A program made the translations under genes and the position numbers. Under the pieces are notes generated by a model, which saw only the letters and a list, made by a program, of their open reading frames with translations, made no database searches and was not told where the DNA came from. A stretch of 64,000 nucleotides of DNA from JALYZC01 sp963725645 (lineage in GTDB: Bacteria > Actinomycetota > Thermoleophilia > Solirubrobacterales > Solirubrobacteraceae): contig CAVRZD010000006.1 in the NCBI GenBank assembly GCA_963725645.1, positions 806,001-870,000 on the forward strand. The letters are read 5' to 3'. Positions 54,484-63,118 of the stretch are shown in pieces (the first letter of the stretch is position 1; every line of letters starts with the position of its first letter).

Positions 54484-55409
54484 TGACCGCCTGGTCGGCG
54501 CACTGGTCGGCGCTGGGGACCGGCGTCGACGTCTTCGTTGACCGGCACGACCGCCTGGACGCGGCCCGACGCCTGGTCGAGGACGAGCTCGACCGCATCG
54601 ACCGCGCCTGCAGCCGGTTCCGCGACGACTCGGAGCTGTCGGGAATCAGCCGGCGGGCCGGACGCTGGGTCGACGTGAGCCCGCTGTGCCTCGAGGCGAT
54701 CGACGCCGGACTGCGCGCCGCCCGCCTCACCGGTGGGGCCGTCGACCCGACCGTCGGGCGGTCCCTGCGCCTGCTCGGCTACGACCGTGACTTCGACGAG
54801 GTCGCCGGCCGCGCGGCCCCGCGCCTGCGGCTCGTGCAGGCGGCCGGGTGGGCGGCCGTGGACGTGGACCGCCGCCGCGGCGCGGTGCGGGTCCCGCGCG
54901 GCGTCGAGCTCGATCTCGGCGCGACCGCGAAGGCGCTGGCCGCCGACCGCGCCGCGCGGTCGGTGAGCGAGCGGCTCGGCTGCGGGGTGCTCGTGAGCCT
55001 CGGCGGCGACATCGCCCTCGGCGGGCCCGCGCCGGAGGGCGGCTGGACCGTGCGCGTCACCGAGGACCACGCCGCCGGCTTCGACGCTCCCGGGCAGACC
55101 ATCTCCCTCTCCACCGGAGCGCTGGCCACGTCGAGCACGGCGACGCGGCGCTGGGCCGGGCCGGAGGGCGGGCGCCATCACATCGTGGACCCGGCGACCG
55201 GGCGACCCGCGCGCGAGGTGTGGCGGGCCGTGAGCGTCGCGGCGGCATCGTGCGTGGACGCCAACACCGCGAGCACGGCGGCGATCGTCCTCGGAGAGCG
55301 CGCCGAGCGCTGGCTCGTCGCCCGGCGCCTGCCCGCGCGCCTCCTGGCCCCGGACGGACGGGTCGCGACCGTCGCCGGCTGGCCGATGGCGGCAGCGGCG
55401 GCGGCATGA
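54483..55409 (+). CDS. apbE: FAD:protein FMN transferase (ApbE)
   Basis: Predicted protein of 308 residues. It transfers FMN from FAD to a threonine or serine of partner redox proteins. Motifs include DRIDRACSRFRDDSELSGIS at the N-terminus, DLGATAKALAADRA (FAD-site lysine), LVSLGGDIALGG, HHIVDPATGRPA and a metal site SCVDANTASTAAIVLGE. The partner is not obvious: none of the neighbouring proteins shows a clear SGAT-like acceptor. Its start overlaps the preceding stop and its end overlaps the ferric-reductase-like gene (ATGA). Confidence 0.9.
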   Translation: MTAWSAHWSALGTGVDVFVDRHDRLDAARRLVEDELDRIDRACSRFRDDSELSGISRRAGRWVDVSPLCLEAIDAGLRAARLTGGAVDPTVGRSLRLLGYDRDFDEVAGRAAPRLRLVQAAGWAAVDVDRRRGAVRVPRGVELDLGATAKALAADRAARSVSERLGCGVLVSLGGDIALGGPAPEGGWTVRVTEDHAAGFDAPGQTISLSTGALATSSTATRRWAGPEGGRHHIVDPATGRPAREVWRAVSVAAASCVDANTASTAAIVLGERAERWLVARRLPARLLAPDGRVATVAGWPMAAAAAA

Positions 55410-56521
55410 GCACGATCCTGGCGACCAGCGGCCCGACCGCGATGTGGTACCTGACGCGGGGATCGGGGGCCGTGAGCCTCGTGCTCCTCACGGCGAGCGT
55501 GGTGCTGGGCGTCGTCGACGCCCGCCGCTGGAAGGCCGCGGGCTGGCCACGGTTCGTGGTCGACGGCCTGCACCGCAACCTATCGCTGCTGGCCGTGGCG
55601 TTCGTCGTCGTGCACGTCGTGACGACCGTCCTCGACGGCTTCGCGCCGGTCGGCCTGCTCGACGCGGTCGTCCCCTTCGCCACGCCGTACCGGCCGCTGT
55701 GGGTCGGCCTGGGCGCGATCGCCTTCGACCTGCTGCTGGCCCTGATCGTGACGAGCCTCCTGCGCGCCCGCCTCGGGTGGGGCGCGTGGAAGGCGGTCCA
55801 CTGGCTCGCCTACGCGTCCTGGCCGCTGGCCCTGGTGCACGGGCTGGGCGCGGGGAGCGACACGAACAAGACCTGGATGCAGGTCCTCGCGGTCGTGTGC
55901 ATCGCCGCCGTGTGGCTGGCGGCCTGGACGCGGGCCGCCGAGGGACTGCGCGGCCGCCGGGCCGGCCGTGCGATCGCCTTCACGGCGATCATCGCCGCGC
56001 CGCTTGCGCTGGCGGTGTGGTTGCCGCGCGGGCCGCTCGGCGCCGGGTGGGCGCGCCGCGCCGGGACCCCGGCACGGCTGCTCGCCGCCAAGACGGCCGC
56101 GAAGCCCGTCCCGGCCACCCGGGCATCCGCGGCTCCGGCGCGCCGCCTCGCCATTCCCTTCCACGCGACGTTCGGCGGCACCGAGCGCGAGACCCCGCTC
56201 GAGAACGGCCTTGTGGCGGTGACGCTCGACCTCACGCTGCAGGACCGCGCGCAGGGCCGGCTCGGCGTCCGCATCATCGGCCAGCCGGTGGAGGGCGGGG
56301 GCGTCTCGATGCAGCAGAGCCGCGTCACGCTCGGGTCGACCGCGGACCCCGGGGCGTACACCGGCCGGATCGACTCGCTCGCGGGCCAGCAGATGACGGC
56401 CCGGCTGACCGGCCGCGACGGCCGCGCGGTTGCGCTGCGGGCGAGCTTCCAGATCAATTCGCAGGCGGGCACCGTGACCGGGGACGCGGCGGGCGCGCGG
56501 ACGGCCGGCGGGGTCGGATGA
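55406..56521 (+). CDS. Ferric reductase-like transmembrane cytochrome with C-terminal domain
   Basis: Predicted protein of 371 residues. Six to seven helices include two histidine pairs, H56/H70 in LHRNLSLLAVAFVVVH and H132/H145 in VHWLAYASWPLALVH, suited to two b-type hemes across the membrane as in ferric reductase/NOX-type domains. After residue 215 a soluble region (GGTERETPLENGLVAVTLDL, GVSMQQSRVTLGSTADP) has no recognised cofactor motif. Electrons could run from cytoplasmic NuoF-like protein or ferredoxin to the outside. It overlaps its neighbours on both sides. Confidence 0.85.
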   Translation: MSTILATSGPTAMWYLTRGSGAVSLVLLTASVVLGVVDARRWKAAGWPRFVVDGLHRNLSLLAVAFVVVHVVTTVLDGFAPVGLLDAVVPFATPYRPLWVGLGAIAFDLLLALIVTSLLRARLGWGAWKAVHWLAYASWPLALVHGLGAGSDTNKTWMQVLAVVCIAAVWLAAWTRAAEGLRGRRAGRAIAFTAIIAAPLALAVWLPRGPLGAGWARRAGTPARLLAAKTAAKPVPATRASAAPARRLAIPFHATFGGTERETPLENGLVAVTLDLTLQDRAQGRLGVRIIGQPVEGGGVSMQQSRVTLGSTADPGAYTGRIDSLAGQQMTARLTGRDGRAVALRASFQINSQAGTVTGDAAGARTAGGVG

Positions 56522-57807
56522 CCGGCGCACCGAGCCACCTGCCGCGCCTGCTGCGCGGTGTCGCCGCCGGCGGCCGACTCGCGTATGAGGATCACGTGCG
56601 CGAGCACGGGCTCCTCCCGACGCCCGACGGCGCATCCGCGGCGGAGCTGATCGAGGAGGTGGAGCTCGCCGGCCTGCGCGGCCGCGGCGGCGCCGACTTC
56701 CCGACGGCGGTCAAGCTGCGCTCGGTGCGGGAGGCGGGTCGCGGCGCGATCGTCGTGGCCAACGGCGCGGAGGGCGAGCCCTGCAGCAGCAAGGACCGCG
56801 TCCTCCTCGAGTCCACGCCGCACCTCGTGCTCGACGGCGCGGCGCTCGCCGCGCGCGCCGTGGGCGCCCGCGAGGCGCTCCTCTGCGTGTCCGAGGACAA
56901 CGATGCCGCGCTGCGCTCCGTCGCCGCGGCCATCGACGAGCGCCCGCGCGAGACGCGCCGCGCCGCGCGGCTGCGGCTCCGTCCCGTGCCCCACCGGTTC
57001 ATCGCCGGCGAGGAGTCCGCCCTGGTCAACCATCTCAACGGCGGGCCGAACAAGCCGACGCTGGTGCCGCCGCGGCCGTACCAGCGCGGGGTCGACCGCC
57101 GGCCCACGCTCGTCAGCAACGTCGAGACGCTCGCGCACGTCGCGCTGATCGCGCGGCACGGCGGGGACTGGTTCCGGGCGCTCGGCACGCAGGCCCAGCC
57201 CGGCTCGGCGCTGATCACGCTGTCCGGGGCGGTCGGACGCGCCGGGGTGTACGAGGTCGCGCTCGGAACGCGGGTCGTCGACCTCGTCGACGCGGCCGGC
57301 GGGTTGACGGGACAGGTCGGCGGCGTGCTCGTCGGCGGGTACTTCGGCAGCTGGGTCGCGCCCGGGCAGCTGCCGGCCCTCACGCTCGACGACGCCGGCC
57401 TCGGCCGCTTCGGGGCCGCCCTCGGCGCGGGCGCCGTGTTCCTGCTGCCGGCCGACTCCTGCGGCGTGTCCGAGACGGCCCGCGTCATGGTCTACCTGGC
57501 GCGCGAGAGCGCCGGGCAGTGCGGGCCGTGCACGCACGGTCTCGCCGCGATCGCCGATGCCTGGTGGCGCCTGGCCGCCGGTCGCGGGGACGGCCGCGAC
57601 ATCGATCGCGTGGCGCGATGGTGCGGGCAGGTCCGCGGCCGCGGCGCCTGCCATCACCCCGACGGCGCCGTCCGGCTCATATCGAGCGCGCTGACCGTGT
57701 TCGCCGACGAGGTCGACCTGCACGCGGTCGAGGGGCGCTGCACGGGGCCGCAGCGCCATCCCGTCCTGCCGATCCCGGCCCCGCCGGCGGAGGCCTCGGC
57801 CGCATGA
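56518..57807 (+). CDS. NuoF/51-kDa-like NADH-binding flavoprotein with SLBB domain
   Basis: Predicted protein of 429 residues. It has AGLRGRGGADFPTAVKLRSV, ANGAEGEPCSSKDRVLLE and GPNKPTLVPPRPYQRGV of the FMN/NADH domain and an SLBB-like part. The C-terminal cluster motif reads ESAGQCGPCTHG then GACHHPDG, with cysteines at 335, 338 and 378; the first position of the usual C-x2-C-x2-C-x40-C set is alanine (332). The cluster may have a non-cysteine ligand or be a 3Fe type. It likely oxidises NADH and passes electrons to the ferredoxin and membrane cytochrome encoded next to it. Confidence 0.88.
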   Translation: MTGAPSHLPRLLRGVAAGGRLAYEDHVREHGLLPTPDGASAAELIEEVELAGLRGRGGADFPTAVKLRSVREAGRGAIVVANGAEGEPCSSKDRVLLESTPHLVLDGAALAARAVGAREALLCVSEDNDAALRSVAAAIDERPRETRRAARLRLRPVPHRFIAGEESALVNHLNGGPNKPTLVPPRPYQRGVDRRPTLVSNVETLAHVALIARHGGDWFRALGTQAQPGSALITLSGAVGRAGVYEVALGTRVVDLVDAAGGLTGQVGGVLVGGYFGSWVAPGQLPALTLDDAGLGRFGAALGAGAVFLLPADSCGVSETARVMVYLARESAGQCGPCTHGLAAIADAWWRLAAGRGDGRDIDRVARWCGQVRGRGACHHPDGAVRLISSALTVFADEVDLHAVEGRCTGPQRHPVLPIPAPPAEASAA

Positions 57808-58019
57808 GCGCGCGGCTCCGGTTCGATCCGATCGCCTGCGAGGCGCACGGGCTGTGCGCCGAGCTGTTCCCCGAGCGCATCCAGCTCGACGACTGGGGCT
57901 ACCCGATCATCGATCCGGGGCCGATCGACGGCGAGCTGCTCGACCACGCCCGTCGCGCCGTGGCCGCCTGCCCGCGCGTGGCGCTCGTCCTCGAGGAGGA
58001 CGGGCCCGAGCGGGCCTGA
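57804..58019 (+). CDS. Ferredoxin, [3Fe-4S] type
   Basis: Predicted protein of 71 residues starting in the stop of the NuoF-like gene. Three cysteines, C12 and C18 in CEAHGLC and C56 in AACPRVAL, with WGYP between, are the signature of single-cluster 3Fe-4S ferredoxins found in actinobacteria, often beside P450s. Here the neighbours are ApbE, a ferric-reductase-like cytochrome and NuoF, so it is the electron shuttle of this chain. It converges with glyS, with 10 bases between stops. Confidence 0.92.
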   Translation: MSARLRFDPIACEAHGLCAELFPERIQLDDWGYPIIDPGPIDGELLDHARRAVAACPRVALVLEEDGPERA

Positions 58020-58029
58020 TGTCAGCCCG

Positions 58030-59394
58030 TCACGCGGCGGCAACCTTCGGCGAGGTCCACGGCGCCCGCAGGCGCGCTTCGAGCTCGTCCGCCAGCTCGT
58101 CGATCGCGATGCGCTCCTGCGCGAGCGAGTCGCGGTCGCGCACCGTGATCGTGCGGTCGTCGAGCGTCTGGTGGTCGATCGTGACCGCGAACGGGGTGCC
58201 GATCTCGTCGTGGCGGCGGTAGCGGCGGCCGATCGAGCCGCCCTCGTCATACTCGGCCGCGAGGCGCTCGCGCAGCGTCTCGTACACCTCGCGAGCCACC
58301 TCGGGCTGGCCGTCCTTGCGCACCAGCGGCAGCACCGCCGCCTTCACGGGGGCGAGCAGCGGGTGCAGCCGCAGCAGCGTGCGCTGCTCGCCCTCGACCT
58401 CCTCCTCGTCGTAGGCGTCGACCAGGAAGGCGAGCGTGGCGCGGTCGGCGCCCGCCGAGGGCTCGATCACGTGCGGGACGTAGCGCTCGCCGCTGGCCTG
58501 GTCGAAGTACTCGAGCTTCTCGCCGGAGAACTCCGCGTGCTGGCGCAGGTCGAAGTCGCCGCGGTTGGCGATCCCCTCGAGCTCCTGCCAGTCGATCGGG
58601 AACAGGTACTCGATGTCGCTGGTCGCGCTCGAGTAGTGCGAGAGCTCGTCGGCGTCGTGGGGGCGCAACCGCACGTGGTCGGGGCGGATCCCGAGGTCGA
58701 TGTACCAGCGCGTGCGCGCCTCGCACCAGTACTCGAACCACGTGTCCGCCTCGTCGGGCGGCACGAAGTACTCGAGCTCCATCTGCTCGAACTCCCGCGT
58801 CCGGAAGATGAAGTTCCCGGGCGTGATCTCGTTGCGGAACGACTTGCCGACCTGCGCGATGCCGAACGGCGGCTTCTTGCGGGAGAACTGCAGGACGTTC
58901 TTGAAGTTGACGAAGATGCCCTGCGCCGTCTCCGGGCGCAGATAGGCGGTGGAACCCTCGTCCTTCACCGGTCCGACGGTCGTCTCGAACATGAGGTTGA
59001 ACTGGCGGGCCTCGGTCAAATTGCACTCCGGGCCCTCGCCGGGGTGGACCGAGGGCTTGCGGGGACACTGCACGTCCTCGAGCTTGTCGGCGCGGAAGCG
59101 CTGGCCGCAGGTTCGGCAGTCCACGAGCGGGTCGGTGAAGCCCGACAGGTGGCCGGACGCCTCCCACGTGCGCGGGTGCATGATGATCGCCGCGTCGAGC
59201 GCCACGATGTCGTCGCGCTCGGCCAGCATGGCGTGCCACCAGCGCGCCTTGACGTTGTTCTTGAGCAGGACGCCGTAGTGGCCGTAGTCGTACGTCGAGC
59301 CGACCCCGCCGTAGATCTCCGACGAGGGAAAGATGAAACCGCGGCGCTTGCACAGCGCCACGACCTTGTCCATGGTCACGACGTCGTCGGGCAC
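58030..59394 (-). CDS. glyS: Glycyl-tRNA synthetase (alpha2 type)
   Basis: Predicted protein of 454 residues. It charges tRNA-Gly. The class II core starts FIFPSSEIYGGVGSTYDYG, a zinc-related CRTCGQRF and CNLTEARQFNLMF, motif 2 FRNEITPGNFIFRTREFEQ and motif 3 region VDAYDEEE leading to HPLLAPVKAAVLPLV. The anticodon-binding domain occupies the C-terminal 110 residues. This is the single-chain form found in actinobacteria. The 45 bases up to the FmdB-like start separate two divergent genes. Confidence 0.96.
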   Translation of the reverse strand: MPDDVVTMDKVVALCKRRGFIFPSSEIYGGVGSTYDYGHYGVLLKNNVKARWWHAMLAERDDIVALDAAIIMHPRTWEASGHLSGFTDPLVDCRTCGQRFRADKLEDVQCPRKPSVHPGEGPECNLTEARQFNLMFETTVGPVKDEGSTAYLRPETAQGIFVNFKNVLQFSRKKPPFGIAQVGKSFRNEITPGNFIFRTREFEQMELEYFVPPDEADTWFEYWCEARTRWYIDLGIRPDHVRLRPHDADELSHYSSATSDIEYLFPIDWQELEGIANRGDFDLRQHAEFSGEKLEYFDQASGERYVPHVIEPSAGADRATLAFLVDAYDEEEVEGEQRTLLRLHPLLAPVKAAVLPLVRKDGQPEVAREVYETLRERLAAEYDEGGSIGRRYRRHDEIGTPFAVTIDHQTLDDRTITVRDRDSLAQERIAIDELADELEARLRAPWTSPKVAAA

Positions 59395-59439
59395 GGAGGC
59401 GGGGAGTGTAGTCGCGGCGCCGCTCTATCCTTGGGCCCG

Positions 59440-59739
59440 ATGCCCATCTACGAGTACCGCTGCGAGAACGGGCACACCTTCGAGGTCATGCAGCGTATGA
59501 CCGACGATCCGGTGAGCGTGTGCCAGACGTGCGAGGCCCCGGTCCAGCGGGTCTTCCACCCCGTCGCCGTGCACTTCAAGGGCTCGGGCTTCTACAACAC
59601 GGACTACGGCACCCGCAAGCGCAAGCGCGAGATGGACGCGTCGGCCAAGGACGGCGCCGACAAGACGGAGGCCAAGGCCAAGGAGAAGAAGGCGGACAAG
59701 GCCAAGGACTCCGGCGGCGGCGCCGCCAAGGCGGATTGA
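59440..59739 (+). CDS. FmdB-family zinc ribbon protein
   Basis: Predicted protein of 99 residues. MPIYEYRCENGHTFE and VCQTCEAPVQRVFHP are the FmdB/CxxC-CxxC regulatory zinc-ribbon signature; GSGFYNTDYGTRKRK follows. The tail is Lys/Asp/Ala-rich (KAKEKKADKAKDSGGG). Family members are regulatory in methylotrophs, but function in actinobacteria is uncertain. Its stop overlaps the next gene. Confidence 0.9.
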   Translation: MPIYEYRCENGHTFEVMQRMTDDPVSVCQTCEAPVQRVFHPVAVHFKGSGFYNTDYGTRKRKREMDASAKDGADKTEAKAKEKKADKAKDSGGGAAKAD

Positions 59740-60629
59740 CCCCGCGCCAGGCGGGACTGCTCGGCACCCTGGCCGCCCTGTGGGGCGCGTCGTACCTCCT
59801 CATCAAGTACGGGCTCGACGACTTCTCCCCGGCCTGGGTCGTGTTCCTGCGCACGGCGATCGGCGCGCTGGTGCTCCTCGGTGTCGTCCTCGTCCAGGGC
59901 GGCGAGACGCGACGCGCGCTCGCGGACCTGCGCCGCCGCCCGTGGCTCGCCGTGCTGCTCGGGCTGCTCGCGATCGCCGCGCCGTTCCTGCTCATCTCCT
60001 ACGGGGAGGAGCGCGTCCCGTCGGGGCTGACCGCCGTGCTGATCGCCCCGGCGCCGCTGTTCGTCGCAGCGCTGGCCCCGCTGTTCGACCGCTCCGAGGC
60101 GATCCACGGTGCGCAGGCGGTGGGACTGGTCGTCGGGCTCGGCGGCGTCGCGCTGCTCGTGGGCGTGGAGACGGTCGGCACGCTGGCCGAGTTCGGCAGC
60201 GCGGTGGGCATCCTGGCAGCCGCGGCCTGCTACGCGCTGTCGGGCTTCATCGTGAAGAACGCCTATCGGGGCGTGCCGGCCGTCACGACGAGCTGCATCT
60301 CGGTCGGGGCGGGAGCGGTGCTCGCGTTGCCCTTCGCCGTCGCCACCCCGCCGACGCACGCGCCGGGGCTGCGCTCGGTCCTCTCACTCCTCGTCCTCGG
60401 CGCGCTCGGCACGGCGCTCGCCTTCGTCATCTTCTACCGCCTGATCGCCGAGGTCGGCGCCGGCCGTGCGGCGCTCGTCACCTACCTGGTCCCGCCGCTG
60501 TCGCTGGCCTACGGCGCGCTGCTGCTGGGGGAGACGATCACCGCCGCGGCGGTGGCGGGACTCCTGCTCATCCTCGGCGGCGTCGCGCTGGCGGCGCGGC
60601 GCCCGGCGGCCGCGGCGGCCCCGGACTGA
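59736..60629 (+). CDS. EamA/DMT superfamily transporter
   Basis: Predicted protein of 297 residues from a TTG overlapping the previous stop. Ten hydrophobic helices fall in two EamA repeats; the first contains LAALWGASYLLIKYGLDDFSP and WVVFLRTAIGALVLL, the second GTALAFVIFYRLIAEVGAGRAALVTYLVPP and GETITAAAVAGLLLILGGVAL. Such proteins export amino acids, nucleotides or drugs. Substrate unknown. Confidence 0.92.
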   Translation: MTPRQAGLLGTLAALWGASYLLIKYGLDDFSPAWVVFLRTAIGALVLLGVVLVQGGETRRALADLRRRPWLAVLLGLLAIAAPFLLISYGEERVPSGLTAVLIAPAPLFVAALAPLFDRSEAIHGAQAVGLVVGLGGVALLVGVETVGTLAEFGSAVGILAAAACYALSGFIVKNAYRGVPAVTTSCISVGAGAVLALPFAVATPPTHAPGLRSVLSLLVLGALGTALAFVIFYRLIAEVGAGRAALVTYLVPPLSLAYGALLLGETITAAAVAGLLLILGGVALAARRPAAAAAPD

Positions 60630-60752
60630 CCTCCGGGCCGCGCGCCCCCACCCGTCGGTTCTCCGCCAACGAGACGTCGGCTCGCCCCCATGGTCGGCGG
60701 TGCCCGCCGGCGCCAGAGTGACCCCATCGTCAAGCGAGCCGATGGAGGACAC

Positions 60753-61268
60753 ATGAGGTTTCCCACCAGCGTCAGATCCGCCCCCGCTGCCACGAGCGCG
60801 CAGGTTGCGAGCGACAACCTGGACATCTTCCGGGACGCGGTCCAGCCGCAGATCGACGAGCCCGTCATCGCGGCCTGCACCTTCGCCCGCCAGGGCATGA
60901 TGGCCAAGAAGCTCGCGGGCCACTTCGGCCTGCTCCCCCACCTGCTCGCCGGCAAGCACAGCGAGATGCGCGCCGGCGGCCTGCCACAGCACTTCATCAT
61001 CGCCGTCACCGAGGAGCGCGTGTACGCGATCGAGACCAAGGTCGGGCCGCGTCGCGGCCCGGTGGGCGAGATCGGCGGCGAGGTTGCCCGGTGGGAGCGC
61101 TCGGGGCTACGCGTCTCGTCCAAGCCCGATGCGACGACCGGCGGCCTCGGGCTCAACGTGACGATCGAGTCGCCCGCCGAAGGCGAGACCGTTCACTGCA
61201 CCGTGGGGCGACACCCGCTGAGCGAGGACTTCGTACGCCTGCTCGGCGACCCGGAGGCCACGGCATGA
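60753..61268 (+). CDS. Hypothetical protein (171 residues)
   Basis: Predicted protein from ATG 60753, with GGAGG upstream. The chain has AVQPQIDEPVIAACTFARQGMM, FGLLPHLLAGKHSEM, FIIAVTEERVYAIETKVGPRRGP and several beta strands typical of small regulators of the PH-like or DUF families. I do not recognise a named family. The stop overlaps the next short ORF by four bases, which argues for an operon. Confidence 0.7.
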   Translation: MRFPTSVRSAPAATSAQVASDNLDIFRDAVQPQIDEPVIAACTFARQGMMAKKLAGHFGLLPHLLAGKHSEMRAGGLPQHFIIAVTEERVYAIETKVGPRRGPVGEIGGEVARWERSGLRVSSKPDATTGGLGLNVTIESPAEGETVHCTVGRHPLSEDFVRLLGDPEATA

Positions 61269-61378
61269 CCGTCCATGTCCGCAGGACGGGCTCGACCTGG
61301 TCGTGGGTCCGCATCGCGCTGCTGGTCCTGTTCGTCGTGACCGCGCTGGCCACGGGCTACTGCGGGCTCGCGCCCTAG
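61265..61378 (+). CDS. Small single-helix membrane protein (37 residues)
   Basis: ATG 61265 overlaps the previous stop (ATGA). The product is basic at the N-terminus (TVHVRRTGSTW) followed by one hydrophobic helix, WVRIALLVLFVVTALATGYCGLAP. Overlap with the upstream gene and clean topology support translation. It shares its stop region (CTAG) with the convergent RidA gene. Confidence 0.6.
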   Translation: MTVHVRRTGSTWSWVRIALLVLFVVTALATGYCGLAP

Positions 61379-61761
61379 CGCCGGACGACCGCCTCGGCCT
61401 CGATCTCGACCTTCCAGCGGGGGTCGAGCAGGCAGGCCACGACGATCATCGTCGCCGCGGGGCGAACGTCGGCGAACACGGCCTGGTGCGCCCGCGCCAC
61501 CGCGTCGTGGTCGTCCGCGTCGACGAGGTATATGCGCGTGCGCACCACATCCGCCAGCCCGGCGCCGGCCTCACGCAGCGCGTCGGCGACGATCTCCAGA
61601 CAGCGTGCCGCCTGGACCTCCGGATCGGGGTCGCACGAGCCGTTCGCCCAGACCGGCGCCGTGCCGGACACCAGCACGCGGTCGCCGACGCGCACGGCGC
61701 GGCTGAAGCCGACCCTCGGCTCGAACGGCGAGCCCGAGCCGACGTGCCGGCGCTCGCTCAC
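61375..61761 (-). CDS. RidA family protein
   Basis: Predicted protein of 128 residues from a GTG. GDRVLVSGTAPVWANG, EVQAARCLEIVADALREAGAGLADVVRTRIYLVD and RPAATMIVVACLLDPRWKVEIEAEAV match the RidA/YjgF fold. RidA members deaminate reactive enamines; the arginine typical of true RidA is in the VVRTRIYLVD segment. The gene overlaps the hydrolase-cyclase gene, so it may be co-expressed with it. Confidence 0.9.
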   Translation of the reverse strand: MSERRHVGSGSPFEPRVGFSRAVRVGDRVLVSGTAPVWANGSCDPDPEVQAARCLEIVADALREAGAGLADVVRTRIYLVDADDHDAVARAHQAVFADVRPAATMIVVACLLDPRWKVEIEAEAVVRR

Positions 61762-63092
61762 TCGTCGTTCGCGACCGCGAACAGCCGCCACTCGCCCGGG
61801 ACGCCCTTGAGCTCGGTCGCGCCCCGGTCGGCGAACTCGATCCCCGAGCCGACCACGAGGTCCTTGACCGTGCTGGACACGAGCACCTCCGACGGGCCAG
61901 CCGTTGAGCCGACCCGGGCGCCGATGTGGACGGCCATGCCGGCGACGTCGTCGCCGCGCAGCTCGCACTCGCCGGTGTGCAATCCGGCGCGCACCTGGAT
62001 CCCGAGCGGCTGGACCTCCTCGGCGATCGCCATCGCGCAGCGGATCCCGCGGGCCGGGCCGTCGAACGTCGCCAGGAATCCGTCGCCCGTCGTCTTGACC
62101 TCCCTGCCCTGGTGGCGCCGCAGCTGGCCGCGCACGAGCTGGTCGTGGCGCTCGAGCACGTCCTTCCAGCGGGCGTCGCCCAGCTCGCCTGCGCGGCGGG
62201 TCGAGTCGACGATGTCGGTGAACATCACCGTCGCCAGCACGCGGTCGGGCTCGCGCTCCGGGCGCACGCCGGTGAGGAACTCCTGCGCCTCGTCGATCAC
62301 CGCATCGGTGTCGCCGGCGACGAGCAGGTTCTCGTTCCCGGGAAGCCAGACGAGCTTGGCACCCTGGATCCGTGGCGCGAGGTACTCGGCGTGCCTGGGG
62401 TCGATGAACGGATCGTTTCGGCGGTGCAGCAGCAGCGTCGGCACGCGGATCGAGGGCAGCACATCGCGGATGTCGACATCGGACACGCCATCGACCAGCC
62501 GCCGCACGGTGCCGGGGGGACACGACAGGCGCTCGAGTTGCGCGTACCACTCCTGGAAGCTCACGTCGTCGTCCAGGCTCGGCGCGAGCCCGGCCCAGCG
62601 GCGGCCGTCGCCCCAGCCGTCGAAGAAGGCGTCGATGCCGGCGCTGCGCTCCTCCTGCGTGCGGCACCACGGCATGTCGTCGTCGCGCAGCGTGCGGGCG
62701 AACGTCGCGTACAGGAGGAGGGCGCTGGTGCGCTCGGGGTGCGTCGCGGCGAACAGCATCGCCATCGGGCCGCCCTCCATCTGCGCGAACAGCGCCGCGC
62801 GCTCCGAACCGGCGGCGTCCATGACCGCCTTGACGTCGTCCATCTGGTCCTCGAGCGTGACGCCCTCGGCGATCGGGTCCGACAGACCCGACCCGCGCCG
62901 GTCGAACATGATCAGCCGCGAGAACGAGGCGATGCGCTCGAAGAAGTGCGCCACCCGGGGATGCGCCCAGAGGTGCTCGCACTGGGAGATCCAGGTGGGC
63001 ACGTAGAGGACGTCGAGCGGCCCGTCGCCGGCCTGCAGCCAGGCGATGTGCGTCCCGTCGCTGGATACCGCGTAGGAGACCGGCGGCGCCAT
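61758..63092 (-). CDS. Alpha/beta hydrolase-class III nucleotide cyclase fusion
   Basis: Predicted protein of 444 residues. The first 270 residues are an alpha/beta hydrolase, but the nucleophile elbow reads FAQMEGGPMAML, with glutamate where serine is usual, so the hydrolase is probably a sensor rather than an enzyme. The C-terminal part is a class III cyclase: VMFTDIVDSTRRAGELGD, KTTGDGFLATFDG (both metal aspartates) and VRAGLHTGECEL. The usual asparagine of the NxxxR motif reads histidine in VHIGARV. It would make cAMP or cGMP. It is followed by RidA with overlap. Confidence 0.9.
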   Translation of the reverse strand: MAPPVSYAVSSDGTHIAWLQAGDGPLDVLYVPTWISQCEHLWAHPRVAHFFERIASFSRLIMFDRRGSGLSDPIAEGVTLEDQMDDVKAVMDAAGSERAALFAQMEGGPMAMLFAATHPERTSALLLYATFARTLRDDDMPWCRTQEERSAGIDAFFDGWGDGRRWAGLAPSLDDDVSFQEWYAQLERLSCPPGTVRRLVDGVSDVDIRDVLPSIRVPTLLLHRRNDPFIDPRHAEYLAPRIQGAKLVWLPGNENLLVAGDTDAVIDEAQEFLTGVRPEREPDRVLATVMFTDIVDSTRRAGELGDARWKDVLERHDQLVRGQLRRHQGREVKTTGDGFLATFDGPARGIRCAMAIAEEVQPLGIQVRAGLHTGECELRGDDVAGMAVHIGARVGSTAGPSEVLVSSTVKDLVVGSGIEFADRGATELKGVPGEWRLFAVANDE

Positions 63093-63118
63093 TGCACCGG
63101 GAACGCTAGCGATCCGGC

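Noticed and set aside
53995..56521. FMN-binding acceptor for ApbE
   Set aside because: I looked for a D-x-x-SGAT/S motif in the low-complexity protein and the cytochrome protein; GAPTD and SLAG-type strings do not fit.
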